Assembly (NCBI GenBank): GCA_905221605.1
Contig: CAJNDS010000113.1
Span: 1,699,082 to 1,763,081 of the forward strand
DNA length: 64,000 nt
From: Symbiodinium natans
Taxonomy: Eukaryota > Sar > Dinophyceae > Suessiales > Symbiodiniaceae
Direction: 5' to 3'
The position numbers and the translations under genes are program-made. The first letter of the stretch is position 1. Each line of letters begins with the position of its first letter. Of this stretch, positions 1-13,700 are shown piece by piece. The notes below the pieces were generated by a model. It was given only the letters and a program-made list of their open reading frames with translations, searched no databases and was not told the origin of the DNA.

Positions 1-2755
1 CCGAAACCCGAAAAGGCCGTATTCATATGAAACAGGGTATATATTACTGTTACTGGTGAAATCCTCAGTATGAGGTAGGAGGCCGAATCAGGGTCTTTCC
101 ATCTAGGGTTCTTGGCTGTGCTCGCAACGGCGGCGGGCTCGTGGTTAGAACCATTCTGCGTTATAGGGCTTTCGGACTGAAAGGTCTCAAGGTTTCAGGG
201 CTTTTGGGCAAAAGGGCGAAGGCTTTTTAGGATAGCTAAGGCGCGAGGGTTTCAGGCTTTGATGTCTCAGGGTTAAGGGTGAGACGGTTAGAAGCATCCT
301 GAAGCAGTGAGATTTCAGTGTCCATATATCTTCGGAGACCTTAAACCCCAAACCCCGTCCTACTTTAAACTTAAGCCGTGAACCTGAAACCTGCGAAATC
401 CCACATTTCAGAGTTTGACAGAAATGTTGCCACAGCAAGTGTGACCTGCATCACTTGCTAACACATTGCTATGGTCATTCTGTCGCACCGGCGATGTCCA
501 CCATCTACTAGCTTGGTCAGCAGCCAGAAACTGCTGCGCAGCAGGGACTCGGGCAGCTTCTGAATGTTCTGGTTCGTCTCCATCCATAGCATGCTAGTGA
601 TGGCTGCTCGTTCGCAACGTTTATCTCTCAAGCTGCCACACTGCCTTCTCGACACAAGGCGCCGTTCTTGTGCATTCAGTGGGGAATAATTATACGGAAA
701 TGGGACCCCATGCATGCAACAGATCACCGCAAGATGCACGCGAGCGCGCGCGCGCGCGCGCGCGCCCGCGCGCGCGCGCGCGCGCTGGCGCGCTGAGCGC
801 ACCCATCCGAGTGTCTCAAAGCTTTGCAGACTAGTCATCCTTCTCTGCCACAAGTTGGTGATCCTGGCATGCCCTGATGTTCAGTTGAGGTTCGCAAGCT
901 AGAAAGGGAACGTACATGCAGGAGTACCTCGGAGTGTTAGCACCTGGGAGGCGGTTGCGCGAACCCTCCTGTTTCCCGGCAGGCCGGGGTTCGACTATAA
1001 TTTTCTTCATTGCTCTACTGGAATTGCTGAAAATGGGATGGAGGGTCTCGTGCAAGGCAAGACTGTTTTACACAGCACGTTCGGCTTGTTCTCGTAGTGT
1101 GCTGATAAGATCATTCACCCTACCCCGCATCACCCCGTTATCCAGTTCCCTTTCCGAGCTTGCCAGCATTACACCGCCTTCCACCGCTGTTCTTTGTCCA
1201 CGCTGTGCAAAGCAGGTGCCTGCTACGCTCTCATAGAGGGTTTTTGGGGGTGTGGGGGGTTGCGTTTTTGGAAAAGCGACAGAAGGGTTGTATGGGGTAG
1301 GTATATACATATATATATAAGGGATTTGCAACAACTGACCTTTAAGCCAGAAGCCCAAACCATTCGTCCCAAACCTTCCACCTCAAGAGTCTGCGACATC
1401 TGCCACCTAAGCCCCGCAACGGCCGCGCCGGGAGCAGGTGGTTACACTTGGACCAGAAGACGTATAACCGTTTTTGCTTTTTTGGGCCTAAAACATTGGT
1501 GCTGGCTGCCCTAGGAGGCTTCGAAATCCTAAACCTCTAAACCCTACCATGGCACCTGAGAGGAAAAAGTGTGGGCATATGGGGGGGGGGGGTACCATAT
1601 GTATATATATATATATGGTATTTGTTATATGGCATTTTTTGATACAGTTACCTCAAATCGCAAACCCAAGCCAACACCTACACTGAACAAGAGGGCCTAA
1701 CTGGTAGGTGTTTTGGATTCGGGATTCCACGGGATTCTTCAGGCAACTCGCCGGGTTTGTTTGGTCATGCTATCGCTTGCTGTTTTCATTCCTGGGGGTT
1801 GGATTGATCCTAGTGATTCTCGTGTTTTTGTTAAGCGAATGCTTCCCTGTTTCCATCTCCCCTTGCCATTTTCGGTTGTCATGGCTTCAGCCGCTGCGCG
1901 GCCGTCAGTTTCGCCTGGCCTGAATCCCAAATCTTCCGTTCAAAACGTAAAGACTCTACAAGCTTGAAGATGGAAAGCCAGAAAATCAAGCAGAGTGCCG
2001 TGATGGCGAGAGTGCGGGTGGCGCGCTGGCGAGAGACCGGTGGGTGGTCCAGACGAGAGGGTTTTTCCGTCTCTGGAAGTTTCCCATAATGAGGGCATCC
2101 CTGATACCAGACTCCAAATTATGGGATCCGATCAAAAAGATCCAGCGCCACTCGCTTACAAACCAACAATATGCAAAGTGGAGAAGCTAGAAGAGATTCC
2201 GTGTGTACACGGTCTGGTGTTCGATTCACAAACGCTGGATCAGGGGGCAGAGAAAGCCTCCCCCACAGTTCACTTTGGAGATTCGCAGCTCGAGCCATGA
2301 AGGGCTTGAGAATCTTCCTCCTTGTTCTGTACAAACACTATTATGGCAACAATATATAGATGTTGTTGCTAAATATTGGCTAATATAGGCACTCCCCACC
2401 CCCCTCCCCCCTACTATGCAGCACCTGCAGAAAAGACACTGTGGATCTTTCCAGGCGCGAAATGGACAGCGACATGCAAGAACCTATGGGGCGAGCCTTA
2501 AAAATATTCAGAAATAGGCAAACCAGGTTTGTTTGCCAATTGTTCCTCCTGCCTATCCTTACCTTTCATCTCTTACATTCACCGGCCGAAGCCCTTCCCC
2601 GAAGATGACCGACGCAACTGTCCCCACAGCCACTGGCGTGACTGCCCAGTTTGCCGCCCAATCCTTGCCTCATGATGCCTGCCGCAGACATTGTGCACCC
2701 GACATGGCAAGATCGAAGGGGTTAGGGTTTGCAGGTTGGGTACACATCATGTGGG
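1..2755. other. No firm gene; spacer with short repeats
   Basis: No gene can be supported. The stretch holds isolated CCCTAAA-like words, a (GC)n tract, a poly-G tract near 1580-1592 and short (TA)n runs near 1308 and 1602. On the - strand about 470-600 reads as a coding-like stretch (QNIQKLPESLLRSS, then FWLLTKLVDGG) that could be one exon, but no partner exon or convincing splice site was found. Confidence 0.5.
742..786. repeat. (GC)n dinucleotide tract
   Basis: About 45 bp of alternating G and C, interrupted a few times. Alternating GC tracts of this kind can adopt Z-DNA. The open frames crossing it (poly Ala-Arg) are artefacts. Confidence 0.9.
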
Positions 2756-2846
2756 CCCTAAACCCTAAACCCTAAACCCTAAACCCTAAACCCTAAACCC
2801 TAAACCCTAAACCCTAAACCCTAAACCCTAAACCCTAAACCCTAAA
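2756..2846. repeat. Interstitial telomere-type array, 13 x CCCTAAA
   Basis: Thirteen essentially perfect tandem copies of CCCTAAA. This is the plant/dinoflagellate telomere heptamer, but it sits inside a scaffold with unique sequence on both sides, so it is not a chromosome end here. Confidence 0.95.
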
Positions 2847-4548
2847 TGGGTACTTGCGACATAGGTTGCCCAACGGCCGGCGGCACGGGCATCGACAGAG
2901 CAGCGGCACGGCCGCATCCCGGCCATCCCTCCTGGACTCCAGGAGGCCGCTTGCCGAAAGTTGACATGGACACACAGATGGGTTTAGGGTTTAGGGTTAA
3001 GTCGTATCTTCTTCTGCAAGGTCAGAACCCGCCTGCAGAAAGTCCAAAACCGTGATGAAAGCCCGTAGCACCACCTTTTATGGTTCAGATTTTCGGGTTG
3101 GTGTGGGATGGGGCGCCGAACTACCAAGCAAAAATCGCCTTTCAAGAGCCTTCAACTGGACCAGAAAACCCCCCCCCTCCCCCTAAACCCTAGACCCGCT
3201 GCCTAAACCTTAAACCCTAAACGCTGGGGGTCGTGTGTAGCTACGTGGGTGCTTTGAAGACTGAATTTTCATGCAACAAGTATGCCTCTCGAGTGCGTGC
3301 TGCCGAATGCGCGTACTTTGCTTGTATGTCGGGAACACGCACATGTGATGCGTGCACTTGGGATATTTGGGGGAACAACATCAACATGTGTCTTGTGCTG
3401 GCCCACAATAGTACTCCACTCTCGGGCACACGGTGACAAACGTGTACTTTGCATGTGTGTGGAGAACATGCGTGTGTGGTGCGTGCACTTGAGGGAGTGG
3501 GCATCAACATATATACCTTGGTGACTCTTCGTGACGGCGGGCTGATGTGACTTCGATCGCAACCGGGTGTCGTTAGGATTCGTTAGGGAGATGTGACTTC
3601 ACACGCAAAAATGTGACTTAACCATCACCCAGTATCCCCCCAAGCCCTGCCAACACGCAGGTGGTAAATGGCGGGAAGGCTCCGCAGCGTGCAGCCGCCC
3701 TGCGCTCCTTGGCTCCTATGAAGGAGGAAGGAAGGAAGGAAAGAAAGGTTTAGGGTCCAGGGTTTAAGGTTAGCCCCTCCCCTCCCCCCAGCCCGAGAAT
3801 AAGGAAATTCACAACCAGATGGTTTAAACTGCAAGCAGAACATAGACATGTTACCATTGATTCAGCCCCAGAAGGGAGAGAGAATTTGCAGCCACAAAGC
3901 CGAAGATAAGGACAATTGCAACCAGGTGGTTGAAAGTAAAAAGTTTCGTTTGGAAGGTGAGGGAGGGTTTTTCTGAGAAACGGTTTTGTTTGAAAGTTGA
4001 GGGAGGGAGGAGCACCGCACTGTCGAAAGCGATTGCTGCAAATCCCTAAAACCTAAACCCGAACCCTAAACCCTAAACCCTGATCCACACAGGCGTGTGC
4101 GCGCGACGTGCGGCCCAATTGGGCAGGGCCTTGGAAGAGGTGGAGGCGCAGTTGCTGTGGCCTAAAATCTAGGGTTTAGGGTTTCGGCCTTGGGGGTTCG
4201 GAATCTTCGTGTCTAGGGCCAAGGGGGGGAGGGACTGTGGAAGGGTTGGTCTTGAGTGAAATTCGCTCTCCTCGGCAGGCCTTCGAGCTGTTGCAGGCAC
4301 CTGGGACAGTTTGGTTTGACAGTTCATTCTTGCTGGTGCTATACCTTAAACCCTAAACCCTAAACCCTCTTGCTACTATTCTTGTGATTGCCGAAGTTTT
4401 GGTCTCTTGAATGCGTGCGTGGCGCGTAAGTCTTGAAAGCCTTTGTCCGCCACAGCTCGGGTTTAGGGGTTTCGGTTTAGGCCCTTTCAGGTTTAGGTTT
4501 AGGGCTTGAGGTTTAGGGCAGAGTGTGTGTTTGGTGTTTTCTGCGACA

Positions 4549-4656
4549 ACCACAACCACAGCCACCGCCGCCGGCGCCACCACCACCACCATCGCCGCCG
4601 CCGCCGCCGCCACCGCCACGGCCGCCACCACCACCGCCACCACCGCCACCGCCGCA
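4549..4656. repeat. (CCR)n trinucleotide tract
   Basis: CCA and CCG triplets alternate for about 110 bp on the + strand. The Pro-rich, His/Arg-rich and Gly-rich open frames here only reflect the repeat. Confidence 0.9.
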
Positions 4657-5644
4657 AACATTACAAAATCGCAAGAACAAAAAAAGAACCCAAAAACACA
4701 AACAAGCAATCAAACAAGCAGCCGAGGCAATCCTTGAGACCAGCCATCTCGCGTGAAGGGGCCCACGCATGTCGCGCAGAGCTGCAGACGCCATCATACC
4801 TTTTCCACTTTCGGGTGCAATCAGAGGTTGGCCTTGACAGTACGCAGTCGAACATGCCACATGCGTGGCGCGAAGAGCTCCAGAAAGCCCACTTTTTTGT
4901 CAGGCATCCTTGTCCGCTGCCCTATCAAATTGACTAGTATCCTGGCAACGTTAGCTGTGGACCGTCGTCTCCCAGTATGTTCGGCTGAGCCTTGCCAACT
5001 GATGCAGTTTGACCTTGTTTGACGGCGGTGGGGCTCCATGCCGGTTGCTTGAGCATAAAGTTATTGTGACGGTTGGCGATTTTTAGGATGACTGGGTCGA
5101 CAGAGATGAGGGACTAGAATGATGCGCTTGTTCCCAATTCCAGGAACAGCCAAGGTTTCGGGAGCGACGGAAGCATAGGTTCTAGCAGAGCTGATGGCCA
5201 CCGAGAGTGCTGTTCGGGACGAATAATCTCAGCATTTCTCTTCTCTGGAGATTGTACCTTTGGAGTGCTCTGACCTGTGAGCTGAAAGCATGTTTTGGAC
5301 CGCAGATTTGTCCTTGCATTATTGTTCGTACGCGCTTGAGCCTCTTCGCAAGGAATCTTCAACCTAAACTTAACTGCACTAAACATCGTTTTGTTGGCTA
5401 TATCAACTAACCTGTATTACAAGACCAAGATCAACTCGAGAAGATTCGACTTCTTTGAAATTTTATTTTCTTGACGATGATGGACATTTTGTTTGATACG
5501 AAGTTGAGGGATTGGATTATCTCATTCACTTTTGGAAGATGTATTTTGGAAATCTTATGTATCTGATTTAATCTCAGTCTCTTAGAGTCTATCTCTCCGT
5601 TTTTTCGAGGTTGGTCCGAGCCCTCAGCAGAGCACGCGCAGAAG

Positions 5645-5674
5645 AGAGAGGGAGAGGGAGAGGGAGAGGGAGAG

Positions 5675-5733
<59 letters not shown>
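5645..5733. repeat. (GA)n / (GGGAGA)n tract
   Basis: A purine-only tract: GGGAGA units run into about 35 GA dinucleotides. Such polypurine tracts can form triplex DNA. Confidence 0.95.
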
Positions 5734-5735
<2 letters not shown>

Positions 5736-6580
5736 GTTGTTGCTTTTTTTGAAAGGATTGACGTGTCAGAGAGAGGAAAGAGAGGAGAAGAGAGGACAAG
5801 AATGATCCAAGAGAGGGGAGAGCTCTCACATGGAGGGAGAGGGAAGAGTCGGCTTCATCACCACGATGGAAATGCGAGATGCCCCGATAGCACTCGTCTA
5901 AGCACATGCTTTCACCTTTACCCCTTGTCGTCGACTATGTGAGTTGTCGACTCCGAGTAAGCTCTGTCACAATCCACGGCTGGGTCTGGAACTTGTCCTC
6001 CAGAAGGCTAAATGGTGCAGGCAAGGAAGAATCAGCCAAATCGTGGAGGGCTCCAATTCTTTTGTCTTTTTTCACTTGATCGATTCAAGAAATGTTGCAC
6101 CACAAGACCGGAGAACTGTTTGGAGCCGCTCAGGGATCCTTTTTCTCCTCCGGGCTTGAGTTATAAAAGCAGATTGAGACGGTGTTTTTCTCGATTTCCA
6201 CGACTTGTGCATGTGTTCTAAATTGCAGGGGTGCTGTAAGGGGGGTTACAAATTGGAGGAACGTTGAAACCCCACTCCCCCTTCCTCCATCCAGCATCCC
6301 TTCGAGTGCTTCCCGATCCCCCCCCCCGGCCTTTTCGTGGGTCACACGTCCGTGCCAATTTCAGGAATCTGAACTCCCAAACTACCGGGGCTCCCCTTCC
6401 AGGACCAGACCCTTTTGCTACGTCAGGCTCATCATGCGTCATGTTGTCTGCGACTGCAACCTGAAACCCTAAGCGCCACGCAGGAGCCGTGTAAACAAAA
6501 CCTAGCCCTTATAGGGATTTTGCCCTCAACCAAAAAAACTTTGTATCACAAAGAACTGAGTAAGGTAAGTTCTGGTATGC

Positions 6581-8890
6581 AATCAGGCTGCGTCTGCGCT
6601 CTGCTGGGAGAATGGCCAGCAGTGCAAGAGCCTTGGTCAGATCCTGAGATATCCAGGGCTCCGAAGCGACATGCAACCTGCGACTCCTTCTGAAGCAGAC
6701 AACAAGACCCCAACCGTTTGCACCGTCCCGGCACCTACAACAGCAATAACTTGCCAAGCCCTTGCAGACTCTAGGCTCTAGATGCCAACAGATTCTTTTT
6801 CATCCAGTATCATGTTGTATCTATGAATGTTGCTGCCAAACCTCTCCAAGGGTCCAAGGATGTCCAAGGCATTCTATGGTTGCCATAGATGCGAAGATGC
6901 GAGGTGCACGGGCCGCTCGCGCTGGATCGACCTCATCGACGAGGCAACTGCTGAATGGCCCTCCGCGTCTTCCCACTGCCTCCATACAACCGTAACACTG
7001 ACTAGCTTGGCTGCGTGTCTTAACCAGCTAGACGTTCTGCTTTCAAGCAGCGTGCCATTCGCATATGAGACCCGACGCTGGAGTTTGCCACAGTTCTTTC
7101 GGGTTCTGTTCTGGTATCTGATGCGCATGCATGACATCAGCGTCGTAGTGCAGCACGTAACACCTCCCGTCCCGTGCGTCTAGAGCCATGCTTTGAGCGC
7201 GTGATTTGCTCGTGCGCGCGAGTTCTCGACAAGAATTCTGTTCAGGGCGCACTTCAACGCGCATCAGAGCGCATGGAGGCAGGCAGGGATAGCTGCAAGC
7301 CTCATCTCAGCTGCATCACTGAGGCTTCGGATTGACAGCTCCAAACTTGGGTTTTTAGAGTCAAGGGTGTTTTCCACCCTCGCAGGAGTGGTTCGCCAAG
7401 AAGTATCCGAACTCCAGGCCCGCCTCCGAGATTCCCGATCCGTCTCTCGGCTGTATAGAAGCTCAGCGCCACCCTGCTGCAGCAGCTTAGGGGTGGCGCT
7501 GCGCGAGGCACTTTTTCAGGCGCCGTGCGAGGCATTTTTCCAGCTAGCCACGTAGAGAGACCCTGCGAGTGTGGGATGTTGCGATGTTGAGCTCTTGGCA
7601 GGCAAACCTGCAAGTTGCTCATCATCGTCTCGTGCCGACAACGACGCTGGCATGGTGCTGCTGCAACAGGTCATGTTCAAATATATTTCCTGACACACAC
7701 ACACACACACACACTAACTACAGTGTACACACATATACACGCGTCAACCACAAAGCGAATCCAGCTATTCAGGTGAAATCTGGAAGCCGAAGCTGCCAGT
7801 GGAACCCTGCCAAGAGTGGCTTGCTCAGCTTTGGTTGTTCACCTGCACACCATCGGAGTATTCTTTAGCCAGGATGCGTATCTGCAGCTCTGGGCGCAGG
7901 AGACAAGTGGGTCAGTGGTGGCGGCAGGAATGGATACGGCACGGGCAAAGGCTGTTACACAGGCTCAAGCTGTGTGTGGCCATAGCTTTTACGAACTGTC
8001 CTTGATTTGTGATCGTGAATCGTCGCGATTCCAGGCTACGACAAGTTCGACAAGCCCAAGCATCGCTTTGCTGCCGAGTTTGAGGGTCTCGGCAATTTTT
8101 CGATTGAACGCATGCGATTTCTGCACCAGACACGAGTGCAATTGGGGCGCCTTAAGTCCTTCTGTTCGTTGCCAGGCCGTGGGAGACGAGGCCAGGTGGG
8201 ACGTGCTGTCACAGCACGTTGCAGTCGCAGATGTCGCCGCTGGCTGCGACTGACTGTTGGAGATTGGAGAGCTTGTAGTTATAGTTTCGGCCGGTACTCT
8301 TTTATGGCATCTCGTGGATCGAGGCACCTGGGCAGCGGACCTACCACCAAGGCCCCCGTGCTTGGAGGCTCGCAGCCTTGAGTTATATAAGTTATATATG
8401 TTAAGATCAACCATCCCTTGTCACCGGCCACAGACAGGAGACGGATGAGGCAAAGGCCCGCCAGGAAAGAGAAGAGCAAGGGCAGCGCGTGCGAGTGGCG
8501 CCCTTATGGGTTTGTTAACTTGTGACAGCCTGATTGAGAAGATCTGCGAAGTTCTTCGTGGCACGGCTCAGACATCCCTCCGAATGGCCGCTTCCATAGT
8601 GGAACTTGAGAAGGCCATAGCCTTGGCCAAGGACGTGTCAAAGCATTGCAAGCGCATGGAATGCACTTGCGGCACGGGGCACGCGATGCTTGACTCGATG
8701 TTTGCACGGGTGTGCGTGGGGGTCCATGTCCGGGGTTTCAGGAGCTGGGCTTTACTGCGGAAGCCGGCTTGGGAGAGACCGGGCCCCAACTCTTCTTCTA
8801 GTATAGTGCCTTCGTCAGTGCAGATCTGTTGCACTTCCAAAGGAGGAAGCTTCAAAAACTTCAAAGCTGAGCCGGGAGCTTGATCTTGAC
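6581..8890. other. Coding-like fragments, gene structure unresolved
   Basis: Several stretches on the + strand look more like protein than the surroundings but lie in different frames. They include 6860-7180 (CEDARCTGRSRWIDLIDEAT), 8029-8110 (DKFDKPKHRFAAEFEGLG), 8257-8330 (a hydrophobic stretch ending LVDRGTWAADLP) and 8506-8700 (SLIEKICEVLRGT, then IVELEKAIALAKDV). I recognise no family and found no consistent set of introns joining them. They could be exons of an unknown gene or a decayed mobile element. Confidence 0.25.
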
Positions 8891-9229
8891 GTGTATAGAG
8901 TAGAGGTTTCCCTGATGCCTGATGTTCAGAACATCAGCACACTACCTTACATTTCCGTACATCCCCACACATGCAGACAGACAGAGACAGATATGCGTGC
9001 AGATAGCCCCCTGATCACGCACTCACATACATACGGTTACATACGCATGTATAATGTATATGTACATATGCCCTTCTTCCTCGTTCATGGTGTTTCCTGT
9101 AACTATTTGGGCTTCCGAGATCTTGAATTGCAAAGGCCCTATTTGGGCACGGGTCAAAATGCTAGGCTTGTAATAGGGCTTGGGTGGGTACGACAAAACC
9201 GGTTCTTACGATAAGCCTTCCGCGACAAG
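8891..9229. other. Spacer, nothing recognised
   Basis: Contains a short run of ACACAT/ACAGAC-type words near 8960-9070. No gene is seen. Confidence 0.5.
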
Positions 9230-10215
9230 GTTTGTGATAAGGGACGTTTTCTAGAACGCCGCCCGCTAAAGGTTTGAAATATAGTTGGTAGGATTCGGAC
9301 AAGGGGTTTCTATGTGTGAAGATGACGAGTGTAAGCTTAAACAAAAGGATTTCTTGAAAGAAATGGTCGTTGTTACTCATGACGATTTTTTATTCTAATT
9401 ACTTGAAAGGGATCGGAAGTGAGTGGAGATTTATTCGGGAGCTTGGGTTGACGGTTGGATTCGGATTTATTTAACGCTATAATATATAATATTATTTTTG
9501 GATTTTCGTTATTCGATACTGATGAGGAATATCGGGGGGTATATCTTAAGATTAACGATATCTTTGGCTATCATTATTTGAGTTGTAATATGAGTGGCAA
9601 AATTATTCTTCATAATTTCATTCGAGGGGAGGTGTATTATACGTTATGGGATGGAGGATGGAGTCAATTGAATTGTTGTCGAAAGATCTTGTGTGTTGAT
9701 GAATGGGTGGACGTTAAAATGTCATATATGTAAAATATGGTGGAAGTACGATATGAAATTCTGTTCTTGTTGATTTATATCTTCGTTGCAAGGCGCCACT
9801 ATACATTTTTATAGGTGTAGATTTTTCCTTATATTAGGTGTTTCTTTCTAAAGGTTAGTATTTTAGGGTTTAGTGTGTAGGGTTTAGGGTTTAGAGTGAT
9901 TTAATTTCGGGAAGTTTCTGTATAAAAGGCGACTTGCGATTTAGGTAAGACTATGGGATATTTTATACTTTTTGAACCCTATACTCTAAATTCTATGATT
10001 GTTTTCGACATTTGTCGTCGGCGTGCTAAAATTCTAAAGTCACGTGATGAAATATACACTAGATTGGCGTTAGTATCGCGTTCGTAAATATGAAGGGAAG
10101 TTGTTTGTGGCGATTACTTACTTATCTAAGATATAAATTAATACTAAGAGAGTTGATTTGAAATATGGTCAACTTGGAAGAGTAAAATACTACTAACTCG
10201 AGTTCTATTTGAGCT
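9230..10215. other. AT-rich island without recognised gene
   Basis: About 1 kb whose base composition is visibly AT-richer than both flanks. Telomere-like words occur near 9866-9890. One open stretch on the + strand (9455-9733, starting TTG) has no recognisable similarity and an AT-driven composition (Ile, Tyr, Phe, Asn), so it is not called a gene. The island ends just before the retroelement and could be its insertion target or an unrelated insertion. Confidence 0.5.
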
Positions 10216-10739
10216 CTAATAGTTCTGATGACGATATTTGTCAGCAGTATACCCACGCCAGTGGATCATTCGCACTATCCAAATCTGCAGCCCTGAAGGC
10301 TTGTGAAAAGTCCGTTTTTCATGGTAGCGGAGCCGTGCCACACGTGTGATTCCTTTGAGTCTCACGCGACGGCAGGCTCCAGGGGCCTGGACCCAAGCCC
10401 CTTCTAGAAGGCCCGGTAGGAGGAACGACAGCCCCTTCACGAGGCCTTGGGTGCATCTTGTTTCACCGTATAGCAGCCCTCTGCGTTCTCTGCTGCAGTT
10501 CGTTTTGCCAGAGCTTTTCTGCCGACGCTGCCCTTAGCTGGGTCGACGGCCAATCCCTTTTTCGCGTAAGACCTCTGGACGAGGCGGCGCCGGACTATTT
10601 GGGAGAGAGGTGTTTTGAGGACTGGGGTGAAAATTTGGTGGTGAGGAAGAAGACTGGTGGGTCCTTACTGACTGGTCTGGTTTGGTGGAGCAAAGGAGTT
10701 TCTCTTGTGCGGCCTGAGGGCCGACTTTTCTTCGAGAAG

Positions 10740-13700
10740 ATGCAAGCAGATGGGCAACAGCAGCAGTCGGCCGCACAGCCGGCATTGGCTGCAGAAGGAG
10801 CGCCTCTTGGGGCAGAGCAGATAGACCGCTTGGTGAGGGAGCGGTTGAACCAAGCTTTTTCTTCGGTGTTTGGGCGCTTGGTGGACAGCAGCGAGCGAGC
10901 CGCGGCGGCAGCTGAAAAGCAGGCCAGTGTGGCCAGGAATGACAACTTGGTTCGCAGTTTGAAGTGCGATCAGTGGCGGCCCCAGAGCCGAGAGGAGGAG
11001 CTCAAAACATGGCGAGAGTGGTTCTTTGGGTTTACAAACTATGTGGCAGGGCATGACCCCCTTTACGAATCCGAGCTGCGCGAGATGGACTTGGACAAAG
11101 AGCAGGACCACCGGTTGATGCCGGATGAGCAAGTTGCTCGGGGCCAGCGGATCTTCAGCTTGCTGTGTTCGCTCCTCAAGGGCCGGCCGCTGTTGCTGGT
11201 TCGGTCCTGTGAGGCCACAAAGGCGGGCTTCGAGGCGGTGAGGATCTTGAAGAATGAGATGGAGCCGAGAGAAAAGTCGAGAAGCCTAGCTTTGATGAGA
11301 CAGCTTGCTGCCTGGAAGTTCGATGAGAAGGGCGGCATGCACGAGCAGTTGGTCAAGTATGAAGAAGCTCTTCGGGCGTATGAAGTATCCTCGGGGAAAG
11401 CTTTTCCTGAGGACCTGGTCTTGGCAACCCTGGTGAGTGGGCTCAAGGAGCCGTTGCGCTCCCAGGTCCAGCTCAAGATGACAAGCGAGACAAAGTATGT
11501 GGACGTGAGGAGCTGGGTCCTGCAATATGAGAGCCTGTCTACACCTTGGGGTTTCACAGTTCAGGGCAAGGCCAGCAATGCCGACAGCTCACCGCAGCCA
11601 ATGGAGGTGGACGTCATCAAGGGCAAAGGCAAGGACAGCAAGGGCAAGAAGGGCAAGGACGGCAAAGGCAAGAAGGGCAAGGATGGCAAAGGCAAGGGAA
11701 AGGATGGCAAAGGACGCTTTGGAGATGGCAAAGGAGCGTGGCAAAGCAGATGGAGCAACAATGGTTGGAGCTCGTCGGGCCAATGGGGCGCAAACCAGTG
11801 GGGCAACAACGGCTGGAATGGTGGAGGAAGCAAAGGCTACAAAGGACAAGGAAAGGGCAAAGGCGGCGGAAAGCAGAAGGGTGACGCCGATGTCTGCAAC
11901 AATTGCGGGCAGCGAGGCCACTGGAAATGGGAATGCCCTCAGAAGGGAAGAGGGAAAGTCAACCAGGTTGATGCGGCTGCCGGCGTCCCGAGCTCGGCGG
12001 CTTCTACTTTGACCACGGCTTCGACGACTCTTCCCTCTGCCTCTCAGTACCGCGGGGCTTCTGGAGTGAACCGTGTGGAGGCCTTTGCGTGCGAGACGCC
12101 CCCGGGTTGCAGAGTGACGCAGCTGTTTGACATCAGCGAGCTGGATGATGAGGGCGAGTTCTCTCTGGACGGCCCAGGGGTGATGGCTATCAAGGCGGTT
12201 GGCTTGCTTGACGCTTATGACAAGGCTGAGGTCCTTCGCGGTGCGACCACAAACTTTGCCCAGGCTCTTGCAGATGATGAGGCCCATGCATTTGACTTGG
12301 GCGTCCCTGTGTATGCCATGGACGCCACCGACGGCGACGGCGACTGGTACTACGCACAGGAGGTGTTGGAGGCGGCTCGGCCAATGCAGGTGCGAGCTGT
12401 GAAAGCGCGAGCTGGTGCTGAAGAGCTGGAGGTTGTGATAGACAGTGGCGCGGATGTTTCTGTGGCGCCTCTCCGCTTTGGTTCCTTTGGGTCGCCGGCC
12501 AAAGCCTCGAATGTCTTGATGCAGGACGCGCAGGGCCGAAAGATCGAGGAACATTGCAGCCGAACGCTGGACTTGGAAGTGGAGACCCTTGGTGGCGATC
12601 GGGTTGTGCTTCGGGAAAAGTTCGCGATTGCAAAGATTGAGGCGGTGATCGTTTCTTTGGGCCGTTTGTTGAGGCGGGGCTGGGCGCTTGGAACTTGCGA
12701 GGGCAGACCCACGATAGAGCAACAGGGGCACAAGATACCAGTGCGACTGCGGAGGAATACCCTAACAGTCCTCGCGATGGTGTCCTCAATTTGTGCGACA
12801 GCCTGCCGAGCACTTCCAGAGGATGAGCCAGCCGTGCGAGCCCTCAACACGTATGATGATGTGGGCCCCCTTCCTGGTCCTTTGGCTGAGCTCGCTGCCC
12901 AGCCGGGGTGGCACATTCTCAAGAATGGGTTGCCGGTCTTGGTGGCCAACAACGTAGAAGAACTTGACCTCGAGAAGCTGATTTGGTCCGAGCAGGATTG
13001 GCCCTACTTGGCTGCGTTTGTCAGGGCCGATTTCGCGACCACAAAGCCCAAGGAGGGTGATCTTTGGATACAGTTTCTGACCTTGACTTCGGAGGCCTAC
13101 GGTGACACTCCCCGCATGATTGCCGAGATCGACTCCGACCTGGCTGGGCGACGAGATGTGATAGTCCTTTTTCATGTGCAGGAGCTTTCGACGAACATCC
13201 TCACAGAGCCCGGTGACCTCTTTGCCGATCCGGAGAATGATGCTGCGCCCTTTGTGCCAGAGGAGGAGGAGCCCGACCACGAATATGGCGTTGGAGACAT
13301 TGGCGTTGAAGCTGAAGAAGTGATCGGGCAGGGCGAGCCAATGGAGGAGGAAACCCATGATGATGAGGAGTTGGAGGGCGTGCGCCTTCATGTCGAGACC
13401 CCTCTTCGCACGCTGCGTGGGCTTTGCGAGAAGCTTGGTCTCCCAACCTCGGGCGGCAAGAACAAGGTCCTCAGGAGGCTGAAGGAGCACCACGAGATCC
13501 TCAGCAGGCAGCTCAGTGCCGAGGTGGCCCGCAAGATGTTCGTGGAGAGCGAGAGGGTGCCTGACATGCCGAGGGTGCCCATCTTGCCTTCGGCTAGGCA
13601 ACAGGAGCTGCGCAACATCACGCACCACCCCTTCCAGAGTTGGTGCGAGGCATGCTTGGTTGGACGCAGCCGCCAGAGCCCTCACAAGCAGGAGGACAAA

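Larger units (their letters stand above)
2847..6580. other. Spacer with simple repeats, no gene recognised
   Basis: Low-information DNA with many degenerate TTTAGGG/CCCTAAA words in both orientations (about 2984, 3188, 4060, 4175, 4346, 4492), a trinucleotide tract and a long (GA)n tract. No exon with family resemblance or paired splice sites was found on either strand. Confidence 0.5.

Noticed and set aside
4353-4937. Pro-, His- and Gly-rich open frames around 4550-4660
   Set aside because: Produced by the CCR trinucleotide tract; open on both strands.
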